Assembly: GCA_020404105.1 (NCBI GenBank)
Contig: JADBWH010000032.1
Coordinates: 60,938-124,937, forward strand
Direction: 5' to 3'
DNA length: 64,000 bases
Origin: Pseudanabaena sp. M53BS1SP1A06MG
GTDB lineage: Bacteria > Cyanobacteriota > Cyanobacteriia > Pseudanabaenales > Pseudanabaenaceae
The translations under genes and the position numbers were made by a program. Below, one piece after another: positions 8,662-16,012 of the stretch; the first letter of the stretch is position 1; every line of letters starts with the position of its first letter. The notes beneath the pieces are model-generated. The model saw only the letters and a list, made by a program, of their open reading frames with translations, searched no databases and was not told the origin of the DNA.

Positions 8662-8910
8662 ATGATTAAGTTGAGATTAAAGCGATTTGGCAAGAAGTTT
8701 GAAGCCAGCTATCGCATTGTAGTTGTCAATAGCACCAGCCGCCGCGATGGTCGTCCCCTTGCCGAGCTTGGTTTCTACAACCCACGTACCAAAGAAACCC
8801 AACTTGATGTACCTGCGATCGTTGATCGCATCAAAAAAGGTGCTCAACCCACTGACACGGTACGTCGCATCCTCGAAAAAGCCAAGGTATTTGACCTCGT
8901 AAGTGCCTAA
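8662..8910 (+). CDS. rpsP: 30S ribosomal protein S16
   Basis: The 82-residue product ([20 protein letters not shown]) is a full-length bacterial S16. It contains the family signature around residues 2-12 and the conserved segment [16 protein letters not shown]16 helps assemble the 30S subunit, bound to 16S rRNA. It starts at ATG 8662 and is followed after 3 bases by the KH-domain gene. This rpsP-khpA order is widespread in bacteria and suggests co-transcription. The shared transcript probably ends at the terminator at 9286-9320. Confidence 0.98.
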   Translation: MIKLRLKRFGKKFEASYRIVVVNSTSRRDGRPLAELGFYNPRTKETQLDVPAIVDRIKKGAQPTDTVRRILEKAKVFDLVSA

Positions 8911-8913
8911 AAA

Positions 8914-9285
8914 ATGCCTGACTACAACGCCCTAATTAGTTTTTTGCTAAAGCCATTACTAACCTACCCAGAAGCACTTCGGGTAGATTTTGAGTCAAAT
9001 AGCAAAAGTGATCGCGTCTGGATTAGAGTTGCATTCAATCCAGAAGATCGAGGGCGAGTTTTTGGCAAAGGGGGACGAACAATTCAAGCAGTGCGGACAG
9101 TTGTGATGACCGCAGCCCAAGAATTTGGTCATAGTGCTAGATTTGAAGTTTTTGACCCAACTCCCAATGCAACCTCCGATGACTATCAAGATCGTAGCTC
9201 AGAGAATCAAGAACGCCAACAATTCCAAATCGAGCGTCCTCGGATTAATGTTGAAAAACCGAAACGACGTGAAACCATTAACTAA
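8914..9285 (+). CDS. khpA: KH-domain RNA-binding protein (KhpA/YlqC family)
   Basis: The 123-residue protein (MPDYNALISFLLKPLLTYPE) has one KH domain over about residues 30-75 with the nucleic-acid binding loop FGKGGRTIQAVRTVV, a variant of G-x-x-G (here G-K-G-G). Family members bind RNA and often pair with KhpB/Jag. The C-terminal 45 residues are polar and charged (DDYQDRSSENQERQQF) and probably disordered, an extension often seen in cyanobacterial forms. It lies 3 bases after rpsP, so it is probably translated from the same mRNA. The symbol rests on family and synteny. Confidence 0.92.
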   Translation: MPDYNALISFLLKPLLTYPEALRVDFESNSKSDRVWIRVAFNPEDRGRVFGKGGRTIQAVRTVVMTAAQEFGHSARFEVFDPTPNATSDDYQDRSSENQERQQFQIERPRINVEKPKRRETIN

Positions 9286-9320
9286 AATAAAGGGGTTGCT
9301 TAGCGACCCCTTTATTTTTT
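9286..9320 (+). terminator. Rho-independent terminator after khpA
   Basis: A stem of AAAGGGGTTGC with GCGACCCCTTT around a short loop is followed by a run of Ts (TTATTTTTT). It ends the rpsP-khpA transcript and sits 15 bases before the cinA start. Confidence 0.9.
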
Positions 9321-9335
9321 GGTGAAAACAAGTAT

Positions 9336-10595
9336 ATGAAAGCAGGCGCGGAAATTCTTTGCATCGGAACAGAGTTATTACTGGGCGAGATTCTCAATAG
9401 TAATGCCCAATATTTAGCTCAACAGTTGGCTTTACTGGGAGTCCCACATTTTTATCAAACCGTTGTCGGTGATAATCCTGTTCGCATTCATCAAGCTCTA
9501 GAAATTGCCGCTAGTCGCTCGAACTTAATCATTACTACTGGTGGTTTGGGACCTACACCCGATGATCTCACCACCGAGTCGATCGCCAATTTCTTTGATA
9601 CCCCCCTCGAAGAGCGTCCTGAAATTTGGGAACGCATTCAGCAAATGGCAACACAAACTGGTCGCAAACTCACGGCAAACAATCGCAAACAAGCCTTGCT
9701 ACCCAAGGGTGCTGAGATTTTACCTAACCCTGTGGGTACAGCTCCTGGCATGATCTGGGAACCCCAGCCCAATTTGTTAATTCTCACCTTCCCTGGTGTA
9801 CCGAGTGAGCTATATCCGATGTGGGAGCATACGGCTGCCCGTTTGTTGCAAACCAGAAATTATGGGCAAGGCATATTTCACTCCAAAGTTTTGCTGTATT
9901 GGGGGATCGCGGAATCAGCATTAGCAACTAAGGTTAATCACTTATTTGATCTTAAAAATCCTACGGTTGCGCCATACGCTAATTATGGACAAGCCAGACT
10001 CAGGATTACGGCAAGAGCCAATACTCAACAAGAAGCGATCGCCTTAATTGCCCCCGTTGAAGCAGAAATTCGCGAACTCACAGGCGAGTTTTGCTATGGC
10101 ACTGATGAGGACACCTTAGCCAGTGTGGCAGGTAAACTCCTCCAAGAACGTGGACAAACCCTCGCCGTTGCAGAGTCCTGCACAGGCGGATGGCTAGGAC
10201 AAACACTCACAGAGGTTTCAGGTAGCTCCAGCTATTTCCTCGGTGGCGTGATTAGCTATAGCAATGAAGTTAAAGTTGATTTGTTAAATGTTGATCGCCA
10301 AACTCTCGAGCAATGTGGAGCCGTTAGTGCGATCATTGCTAAACAAATGGCGATCGGCGTTAAGTCAAAACTCAAATCTGACTGGGGCATTAGCATTACG
10401 GGGATCGCAGGTCCAACGGGTGGCACAGATACTAAACCTGTGGGGTTAGTTTACATCGGGATCGCTGATCCTCAGAGCAAAGTCGAGGCGATCGAGTTAC
10501 GGTTTAGTCCCTCTAGAGGTAGAAATTGGATCAGAATGGCAACTGTAAGCTCAGCTTTAGATTTGTTTAGAAAAAGATTTGTTATGATTGAGTAA
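9336..10595 (+). CDS. cinA: CinA-family nicotinamide-nucleotide amidohydrolase / competence-damage protein
   Basis: The protein has 419 residues, the usual length of full two-domain CinA. The N-terminal half (about 1-170) is the MoaB/MogA-like molybdopterin-binding fold with TTGGLGPTPDDLTTE, associated with ADP-ribose pyrophosphatase activity. The C-terminal part (about 255-415) is the PncC domain with AVAESCTGGWLGQTL and GIAGPTGGTDTKPVGLVYI, which deamidates nicotinamide mononucleotide so it can be recycled to NAD. ATG 9336 gives the canonical start MKAGAEILCIGTELLLGEI. A 47-residue gene follows 33 bases downstream. No lesion is seen. Confidence 0.96.
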   Translation: MKAGAEILCIGTELLLGEILNSNAQYLAQQLALLGVPHFYQTVVGDNPVRIHQALEIAASRSNLIITTGGLGPTPDDLTTESIANFFDTPLEERPEIWERIQQMATQTGRKLTANNRKQALLPKGAEILPNPVGTAPGMIWEPQPNLLILTFPGVPSELYPMWEHTAARLLQTRNYGQGIFHSKVLLYWGIAESALATKVNHLFDLKNPTVAPYANYGQARLRITARANTQQEAIALIAPVEAEIRELTGEFCYGTDEDTLASVAGKLLQERGQTLAVAESCTGGWLGQTLTEVSGSSSYFLGGVISYSNEVKVDLLNVDRQTLEQCGAVSAIIAKQMAIGVKSKLKSDWGISITGIAGPTGGTDTKPVGLVYIGIADPQSKVEAIELRFSPSRGRNWIRMATVSSALDLFRKRFVMIE

Positions 10596-10628
10596 ATAAA
10601 CCTAAATGATGATAGGGAGCCAAACATA

Positions 10629-10772
10629 GTGAAAGCGATCAAGAAAGCTCTGAAGGAGATCGGCGACATTCTAAATCGCGTTTTGGAAGCCCTTTTGGGA
10701 CAAAACCAACCCCAACCTGAGTTGATTCCTATACCAGTAAGAAATAACTCTCGACGCAACCATCACCATTAA
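10629..10772 (+). CDS. Small basic protein, 47 aa, unknown function
   Basis: A GTG start at 10629 opens a 47-codon frame (MKAIKKALKEIGDILNRVLE) ending at TAA 10770-10772. A GGGAG ribosome-binding sequence lies about 13 bases upstream. The first half is an amphipathic helix with alternating Lys and hydrophobic residues. The second half is Pro- and Gln-rich and ends in an Arg/His tail (RRNHHH). Codon use resembles its neighbours and it follows cinA by 33 bases in the same direction. No domain is recognisable. A strong palindrome begins right at its stop codon. Confidence 0.6.
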   Translation: MKAIKKALKEIGDILNRVLEALLGQNQPQPELIPIPVRNNSRRNHHH

Positions 10773-10810
10773 GGTATATAAGACTCGCGGTGCGAGTCTT
10801 ATATACCTTA
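10771..10810. terminator. Perfect palindrome, probable bidirectional terminator
   Basis: The sequence AAGGTATATAAGACTCGC is followed, after a 3-base loop, by its exact reverse complement. The stem is 18 bp and overlaps the stop codon of the small plus-strand gene and the stop of the decayed minus-strand transposase. It may be a terminator or the end of an insertion element. Confidence 0.65.
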
Positions 10811-11113
10811 ACAGGGAATAGACTTAACATTTTCAAGAGACTGAAAGCGCAAAGTCAATAAAGAATCCAAAGCAGCTTTATGGGTAGTGCGGGAATTCTC
10901 AAGACAAGAAGCAATAGCAAATTTGAAAGAATCAAAATCAGGATAATAAACTGAGTAGAGATATTACTTTGTGACAAATTTCCAAAGGCGCTCAATCAAG
11001 TTTAAGTTTAAGGACATTAAAACGCTGCCTTCCCGTCCCAGAATTGACAAACAAGCGTTCAAAACACCACAAAAAGCCTAAATAGGCTCCAAGGACAAAG
11101 AGGATAGCAAATC
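10808..11113 (-). pseudogene. IS630-family transposase remnant, internally deleted
   Basis: In the minus direction from about 11113, the sequence encodes FVLGAYLGFLWCFERLF and then SGTGRQRFNVL, the middle of an IS630/Tc1-type DDE transposase. It jumps directly, in a new frame, to LNLIERLWKFVTK, the motif around the last catalytic acidic residue, skipping roughly 100 residues. A stop codon follows VTK, then YLYSVYYPDFDSFKFAIASC and a normal C-terminal end (LRFQSLENVKSIPC, TAA at 10808). It is clearly inactive. Confidence 0.8.
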
Positions 11114-11149
11114 GATAATACTCAATAATTCCTTGTACCTTTCCATATC

Positions 11150-11458
11150 AATTACCTCGTCAGTGACATTGGTGATACTTCGACACCATGCTTTTCTTGC
11201 AACTGCTCGGTGACTGTGATTTCTGCTGTGCCAAATTCGCTTTGCACTTTTTTCTGACTATAACCATTGCGACTGTTGGTTTGTCCTTCTGGTCTGGATT
11301 CATGTTTCTTCTACTCTAGATGAGTCGATAGTTCTGCTTCTAAGGCTCTCGCTCTACTAATGCGGTGGTTAGTTGTTTCAGGATTCCTCCTTCTCCGAAT
11401 AGGTCAGATGGTGTTTTTCTTGCAACAATTCATTGAGTATTTCTTTGCGGATATTCAT
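11150..11458 (-). pseudogene. IS256-family transposase N-terminal remnant
   Basis: Starting at ATG 11458 (MNIRKEILNELLQEKHH) the minus strand shows IS256-type N-terminal sequence. In a shifted frame, DLFGEGGILKQLTTALVERE follows, then KHESRPEGQTNSRNG and QSEFGTAEITV, and finally EKHGVEVSPMSLT, which belongs to a later part of the protein. Several frameshifts, a stop and an internal deletion show it is a relic. It abuts the IS630 relic. Confidence 0.75.
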
Positions 11459-11579
11459 TGGTTTTACTGTTAGTTATTGTGTGCTTGGATTGTCTCTCTC
11501 CTTACATCCTAGACTTTACACTTTACACTTTTCACTCTCGCGCTTATCTCTATGGCTATTCCTATTCTCCTAAGTATAT

Positions 11580-11669
11580 TTACTCAGTGCCAGTTTGATA
11601 TGCTCCCGTGATGACTCGCAGTTTATACAGTTCACTTCTTTCTTTGATTCTAAGATGAGTAAAGCTCAT
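11580..11669 (-). pseudogene. IS30-family transposase N-terminal fragment
   Basis: A 29-codon frame from ATG 11669 (MSFTHLRIKERSELYKLRV) matches the helix-turn-helix start of IS30-type transposases (pattern L-x-I-x-E-R-x-E-L-Y-K-L). It then loses similarity and stops at 11580. A GGAG sequence precedes the ATG. The rest of the element is not present here. Confidence 0.5.
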
Positions 11670-11818
11670 GAGGATCTCCTGATTGTTGTGATTATCATCA
11701 GATTATCCTTATGAGTCCCTTTAGGCAAAGATCTCTAGGCGTTACATTTCATCCTTGAATTTGGCGATTGTTACTCCCTATCCTTCATTCAACGTTAGTT
11801 CAACGAAAGCGAAAAATG

Positions 11819-12373
11819 TTAATTCAGTCGATTACGCCACTTAGCTAATTTATCTTTGATGTCCCTATCGATGCGATTGCCTAACAAATTATTGGTATTT
11901 GCTTTTTGTGTTTTTTGCTGACTTTGAACCGATCGCAGAGTTGATTCTACTTCATTTTCTAGAGCCGTTGCCGATAGCCACTCCGCACCAAAGCCAACGG
12001 CAGTAAGTTGCTGAGCACGATCAGAAGTGACCACGATAATTCTTTTTAAATGCCTGAGCGGATCGCGTCGGTATTTTCCACATTGACGCTCGATATAGGT
12101 ATCCGCAGTTTCATTATGATCGGTGAAATATAATTTGAGATTTTTGGTAATCCTCTCAACTTTGGCAGGTGTAGCTTGTACATAGGCATCAAAGACTAAT
12201 GTGGTCTTATAGCCGTGATAGGCACTAAAGTTGACCATAGTTTCGGTTAAATGCGATCGCGCTACATCAAACCCCCGCAGATCACGAATTTCCTGCAAGT
12301 GCCGCCATAGACCAATTACGTTATAACCGTCCACCAACATAATTGGTGGATGTTCTAAAGACATTAAGATCAA
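11819..12373 (-). CDS. NYN-domain ribonuclease-like protein (YacP/Rae1 family)
   Basis: The 184-residue protein begins MILMSLEHPPIMLVDGYNVI. ATG 12361 (MSLEHPP) is an equally plausible start. The YacP/NYN fold is shown by the first acidic motif LVDGYNVIG, then TTLVFDAY, then TADTYIERQ, and IIVVTSDRAQQ, which place the conserved Asp residues of a PIN-like active site. The Bacillus homologue Rae1 is a ribosome-associated endoribonuclease. The C-terminal 40 residues are basic (RIDRDIKDKLAKWRNRLN) and could bind RNA. It is monocistronic, convergent with the cinA region. Confidence 0.9.
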   Translation of the reverse strand: MILMSLEHPPIMLVDGYNVIGLWRHLQEIRDLRGFDVARSHLTETMVNFSAYHGYKTTLVFDAYVQATPAKVERITKNLKLYFTDHNETADTYIERQCGKYRRDPLRHLKRIIVVTSDRAQQLTAVGFGAEWLSATALENEVESTLRSVQSQQKTQKANTNNLLGNRIDRDIKDKLAKWRNRLN

Positions 12374-12472
12374 CCATTAGCTAAAGTTACCTATTCTAAT
12401 TCTGACACTAGACTTTACAAATGTTGCGTTTCCTTTAGCACAAATATTTCTTGATCACACTGAGCAAGTAAT

Positions 12473-12537
12473 TACAGCCTATTGAGACTTTGAGTAGTAC
12501 AGAGATATTTTTGAAAGTGGTGCAAAGCGCTGTAACG
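12473..12537 (+). repeat. Repeat family D, copy 1
   Basis: The segment contains TACAGCCTATTGAGACTTTG, then AGTAGTACAGAGATATTTTT, then GTGGTGCAAAGCGCTGTAA. Similar strings occur at 39130-39236, 56983-57040 and, inverted, at 63155-63261. Confidence 0.7.
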
Positions 12538-12584
12538 TCAGTTTGAGATTTGCGTTAATCAGCTCTGCCTAACTCAAAAACAAC

Positions 12585-12713
12585 AGAGAGTAGGTCGTTC
12601 GCTATAGCAATCCTAAATGGTTTGATGGAGCGCCCCTAAAGGATTGCGCTCCATCAAACCCAAAAATCTACAAATGGATTAGGATTGCTAAATATAAGCG
12701 ACTTACTCTCTAG
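12585..12713. repeat. Nested palindrome: repeat E copy 1 inside an outer inverted repeat
   Basis: The inner element (about 12601-12694) starts CTATAGCAATCCTAAATGG, has long complementary arms (TTTGATGGAGCGC with GCGCTCCATCAAA) and ends GGATTAGGATTGCTA. It is flanked by another inverted pair, AGAGAGTAGGTCGTTCGC on the left and GCGACTTACTCTCT on the right. One palindromic element therefore seems to lie inside another. Confidence 0.8.
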
Positions 12714-12868
12714 CTTGATTTCACATCCTATATCAGATTAGGTAATGACTCTGATAGCTTTATCGAATCTACCCTAGGTAGTATGGTGTGTTAAGAAATA
12801 TAAAGTATTATTAATTCAAGCAAAGATTTTTAAAGTCTAAAAATCAAAAAACAAAGGAGATAATTGCA

Positions 12869-13015
12869 ATGTCTGACACTACAGAACCCAAATTTGGTTT
12901 TAACACCTTCGCTGAAACATGGAACGGTCGTCTTGCAATGCTTGGCTTCGTTATCGGTTTAGCGACAGAGTTGCTCACTGGTCAAGGTATTCTTTCCCAA
13001 ATCGGCTTGCTATAG
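12869..13015 (+). CDS. High-light-inducible protein, one-helix (HliP/Scp type)
   Basis: This 48-residue protein (MSDTTEPKFGFNTFAETWNG) is too short for many gene finders but is clear. The motif AETWNGRLAMLGFVIGLATE is the chlorophyll-binding helix of the Lhc/Hli family, with the conserved E, N and R, and it forms a single thylakoid membrane helix. Hli proteins bind chlorophyll and carotenoid and protect photosystem II assembly and chlorophyll recycling under stress. A strong ribosome site (AAAGGAGA) lies 8 bases before the ATG, and a strong terminator follows at 13025. It is monocistronic and expected to respond to light stress, though no known operator was identified. Confidence 0.95.
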   Translation: MSDTTEPKFGFNTFAETWNGRLAMLGFVIGLATELLTGQGILSQIGLL

Positions 13016-13024
13016 TTTTAATTT

Positions 13025-13061
13025 AAAAAAGGTGTCAGTGCTCAGCACTGACACCTTTTTT
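13025..13061. terminator. Strong terminator between hli and the ATP-grasp gene
   Basis: Perfect stem AAAAAAGGTGTCAGTGCT / AGCACTGACACCTTTTTT, with A- and T-runs on the two sides so that it can act in both directions between these convergent genes. Confidence 0.93.
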
Positions 13062-13890
13062 ATGTCTTTAAATATTCAAGAATTTTTTGAAAAAGTTGCA
13101 CAATCGCTTCTTCGCCATTGTCCCGAATGAAAATATCAAAATTTGGATGTGAGTTTGCTTCAATCAACCAGTAATTACCCTGATTATCAAAGGCAATATC
13201 TAAACCGACATAGGCGATCGCCATTTTCTGAAAAATTGGTTTAATTAATTGATTGATCGCCTGCATCACATGAACATCATCAATTTGCTTCGCGATCGCC
13301 CCTTCCCAATGTAACGGACTCAGATTCCCTGTGAATTTAGCTTGAGAAATATCCTTTTCGTATAAGACAATTTGTTCATGATTTAGACAAACAGAGCGAT
13401 ACTCCTTAACGATATGAATAGGCTCTTGTACTAAAGCAACATAATCATAATTTTTACTATTGATATTAAAAATATGATCTAGAGCATTACGAACCTCTAG
13501 TAAATCTGTGCATTTAAAAACATTATTCCCACCTGATCCTCGATTTCTTTTAAGAATAACTGGTAATGCAAAATTCTTTTTGATTTCGGTAATGATTTTA
13601 TCAATTGAAGAAAATTCTAAATACTCTAAATACTTTTCATCACAATATGGAGAAATAAAAGAGAGCGTTCGCGGCATCCTCACCACACCCTGAAAGATTT
13701 GATAAAAATACTGCTTGTCTTTAAAAATCTCCGCAACAGATTGCGATGTTAAAGGTGTTGAGTAGTTAGTGAAATAATATTCGCGATCACCAAATTTAAC
13801 CTTCACCACATTCTGATTCGGATGCAAAATCTCATAGGCAATAGATGATTTTTGGCAAGCTAAAATCAGCATCTTAATATTTGTAAGCAT
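13060..13890 (-). CDS. ATP-grasp (RimK-like) ligase of unknown substrate
   Basis: The 276-residue protein (MLTNIKMLILACQKSSIAYE) has an ATP-grasp fold. LPVILKRNRGSGGNNVFKC is the ATP-binding loop, ALVQEPI the hinge to the base, and YVGLDIAFD with YWLIEANSHPNFD the magnesium-binding end. These are the features of the RimK/GshB-like family, which joins carboxylates to amines or amino acids. The N-terminal ~90 residues form a less conserved pre-ATP-grasp domain with FGDREYYFTNYSTPLTS. No peptide substrate gene is visible next to it. The neighbour upstream is the PARIS-like operon, and hli is convergent. The substrate cannot be told. Confidence 0.85.
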   Translation of the reverse strand: MLTNIKMLILACQKSSIAYEILHPNQNVVKVKFGDREYYFTNYSTPLTSQSVAEIFKDKQYFYQIFQGVVRMPRTLSFISPYCDEKYLEYLEFSSIDKIITEIKKNFALPVILKRNRGSGGNNVFKCTDLLEVRNALDHIFNINSKNYDYVALVQEPIHIVKEYRSVCLNHEQIVLYEKDISQAKFTGNLSPLHWEGAIAKQIDDVHVMQAINQLIKPIFQKMAIAYVGLDIAFDNQGNYWLIEANSHPNFDIFIRDNGEEAIVQLFQKILEYLKT

Positions 13891-13954
13891 AGTGTACTTT
13901 AATCCTCTAAATAGCTATATGTAGACATTAGAAATTGAGTAGAGTAATTATTGC

Positions 13955-14908
13955 TCACTCTAAAATATCTTTAGCTTTTTCTAAATAAGGTAATAGTAGT
14001 TTGTTGATCTGATCAACTAAGGTTGATTTATCTCTATTTTTTAATATCTCTGCAATAATAAGTGGCTTAAATTCCTTCTCATTGAGGAAAGAGGGAGAAA
14101 ATCTAAATTTCTGTACTAAATGTTCTAACAAAGACTTGAAAGCTTCTTTTCCTCGAAAATATTTCTTGGCATCTTCTAATAATAAGAAATTGGGATTTTC
14201 TATCCAAGATTTCCAGTTGTATGACGCTAATACTGAATCAAAAATATCAAGATATTGCTGAGATTCAATTTCATCCCTCAGGATTTGTGATTGTTTGCTT
14301 AATTCGGATGTATACCATAGCTTTAAGTTTGAAATATCTTGAATATCTGTATATTTAGGATCTTCTAAACTAGGGCGATTTTTACGCAAATCTCTAAATC
14401 TAAATCTTATACATTGGATAAATTCTGTTTGAATTTGTATCGGATTTTGGAAATACTGTAGTAAAAAATTTTCAATGTAATCTTTTTCAATCCTATTTTC
14501 AACTACTTTACTGACTCGATCACTATTTAAAATATCAACCATAATATCTAATTCATCAAGTAAAAAATTTTCCCATTCATGTCTTTCTAGATATATTTTT
14601 TGAGGTTGTCTCTTTTCAATAAGATTACGAAAAAGACTATCAGATATATTTTGATACTCTGAATATTCACGAAAATCATTGTCTGTGATCGCCAACACTG
14701 GGATCTTGTGGTGAATAGACTTCTTCCTATCTTGAATTTGGTTGTATATTAATTCGGCGATTATATTAAAGCTACCACTACCCCCAACCTCAACAAAAAT
14801 AAGACGAATTTTATCATCAGGGAAAGGAAATTCTTGAAAAAATGTAGTTTCAGGACTATTAGGTGTTCCTTCAACTAAGATATATAAAGCATCTGTGCTG
14901 ATATTCAT
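13955..14908 (-). CDS. TOPRIM / DUF4435-like protein, AriB-like partner of the AAA ATPase
   Basis: ATG 14908 is preferred over TTG 14914, because GGAG lies 9 bases before the ATG. The protein has about 317 residues. It opens with STDALYILVEG, whose Glu-Gly fits the first TOPRIM motif, followed by GGSGSFN and VLAITDNDF, with the D-x-D of the second motif. YLERHEWENFLLD matches the E-N-x-L segment usual in DUF4435 proteins. The rest is helical and shows no other domain. It starts 6 bases after the stop of the ATPase gene, so the two are co-translated. In PARIS, AriB of this type is the nuclease-like effector held and released by the ATPase. That assignment is inference. Confidence 0.82.
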   Translation of the reverse strand: MNISTDALYILVEGTPNSPETTFFQEFPFPDDKIRLIFVEVGGSGSFNIIAELIYNQIQDRKKSIHHKIPVLAITDNDFREYSEYQNISDSLFRNLIEKRQPQKIYLERHEWENFLLDELDIMVDILNSDRVSKVVENRIEKDYIENFLLQYFQNPIQIQTEFIQCIRFRFRDLRKNRPSLEDPKYTDIQDISNLKLWYTSELSKQSQILRDEIESQQYLDIFDSVLASYNWKSWIENPNFLLLEDAKKYFRGKEAFKSLLEHLVQKFRFSPSFLNEKEFKPLIIAEILKNRDKSTLVDQINKLLLPYLEKAKDILE

Positions 14909-14914
14909 AGTCAA

Positions 14915-15979
14915 CTACTCCAACAAGTCGCCAAGATGAATAATTTCTGAATTGTAGAAAAGACCGATCACATCAGGTGAATGAGTTGTAAAAATATACT
15001 GATTATTATCTGTATCGTCTCTCAATGCTCTAATTAATCTTTTTTGCCAAGTAGGATGTAAGTTAAGTTCGATTTCATCAATTAAAACAATCGAATTTTT
15101 TGCTCTTGCTGAGGTTAAACCTACCAAGATTCGTAAAACTTGATGTTCTCCAGAACTCATTTGGTATAGATCATATTCAAGCTCATTTTTTCTAAAAATA
15201 AGTGTGTCTGAATCTGGTCCAGATTCAAAACGAACTAGTTCTGCTGGATAACAAATTTTGTTAAATAGCCGCTTTATTCTAGTCCAATAAGATTCCCCAA
15301 ATTTTTCTTCATTCCATGTGATATGCCTAGAATAGTATCTATAAAGCGACAAGAGAACATCATTGCCTATATTTTCTTCATTTTTATTATTAAAAATGCT
15401 GTGATCTAACCGTACTGTTCTTCTTTGATCTAAATAGCAAACTCCTCCAATATGCTCCAAAATACTCTGAGATTCTAAGTCTCTTGCAATAGCTTGTTCC
15501 GCTATTCCTCTTGCCCCCAAAACATTATGTAAATCAGTTGATTCATCAAAATCAAAAGTTTTAAATCGCTCCATAGTGTGTGATGGAGGAAAAAACCAAG
15601 TAAATTTAAGACTCTCCTGTATGGGAAATTTTTTTTCTTCTTCTAAAAAAGCGGAAATTCCAAGATCAGCATAAATTTTTTTAATTACTTCTGCTTCATC
15701 CTTATTTATTGAATATTCAAAGCCTATATTTGCAACATATCCTTTTCCTCTTACAATTTGCTGAGGAGAAAAAATCAACCCATCTCTGAGTTTAGGATTT
15801 TGTGAATCTTCAAAGGTTTTGACAACAATATCAATAGCGTCAAGGATAGAAGTTTTTCCAGAAGCGTTAGGACCAACAATTAAAGTCATTAATCTTGGTC
15901 TTGACAATTTGTCAGTAAAATCTAATTCAAGATGTTTAATGGCTCGAAAATTTTCAATTTCTAACGAGTGTAGTTTCAT
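14915..15979 (-). CDS. AAA/ABC-type ATPase, AriA/OLD-like
   Basis: The 354-residue protein starts MKLHSLEIENFRAIKHLELD, the typical opening of RecF/OLD/SMC-like ATPases. Walker A is GPNASGKTS at residues 36-44. An ABC-like signature (MSSGEHQVLRILVG) lies near residue 270. Walker B is VLIDEIELNLHP, near 300, and the switch histidine lies in FTTHSPDVIG near 330. There is no TOPRIM domain in this chain; it is supplied by the next gene. The pair order (ATPase then TOPRIM/DUF4435) and sizes match PARIS-type anti-phage operons. I found no HIP1 octamer across 13955-15979 while the alaS gene beside it has many, which suggests horizontal transfer. Confidence 0.88.
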   Translation of the reverse strand: MKLHSLEIENFRAIKHLELDFTDKLSRPRLMTLIVGPNASGKTSILDAIDIVVKTFEDSQNPKLRDGLIFSPQQIVRGKGYVANIGFEYSINKDEAEVIKKIYADLGISAFLEEEKKFPIQESLKFTWFFPPSHTMERFKTFDFDESTDLHNVLGARGIAEQAIARDLESQSILEHIGGVCYLDQRRTVRLDHSIFNNKNEENIGNDVLLSLYRYYSRHITWNEEKFGESYWTRIKRLFNKICYPAELVRFESGPDSDTLIFRKNELEYDLYQMSSGEHQVLRILVGLTSARAKNSIVLIDEIELNLHPTWQKRLIRALRDDTDNNQYIFTTHSPDVIGLFYNSEIIHLGDLLE

Positions 15980-16012
15980 GGTTAGGCTTCTATCTTGACC
16001 TAAGGAATATTC

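Larger units (their letters stand above)
10811..11818. other. Gene-free region made of decayed transposase fragments
   Basis: About 1 kb between the small gene and the NYN gene holds relics of three transposase families, listed separately. The rest (11459-11579 and 11670-11818) is unassigned; it contains direct TACACTT repeats near 11525. No intact gene was found. Confidence 0.7.
12374..12868. other. Intergenic region with nested palindromic repeats
   Basis: This 495-base spacer upstream of hli holds one D-family repeat and one E-family palindrome nested inside a second palindrome (both listed separately). The last 150 bases are AT-rich and should contain the hli promoter. I did not find a clear operator. 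Confidence 0.7.

Noticed and set aside
12585..12713. CRISPR-like repeat
   Set aside because: The repeats are inverted and nested rather than direct with regular spacers, and no cas gene is near.
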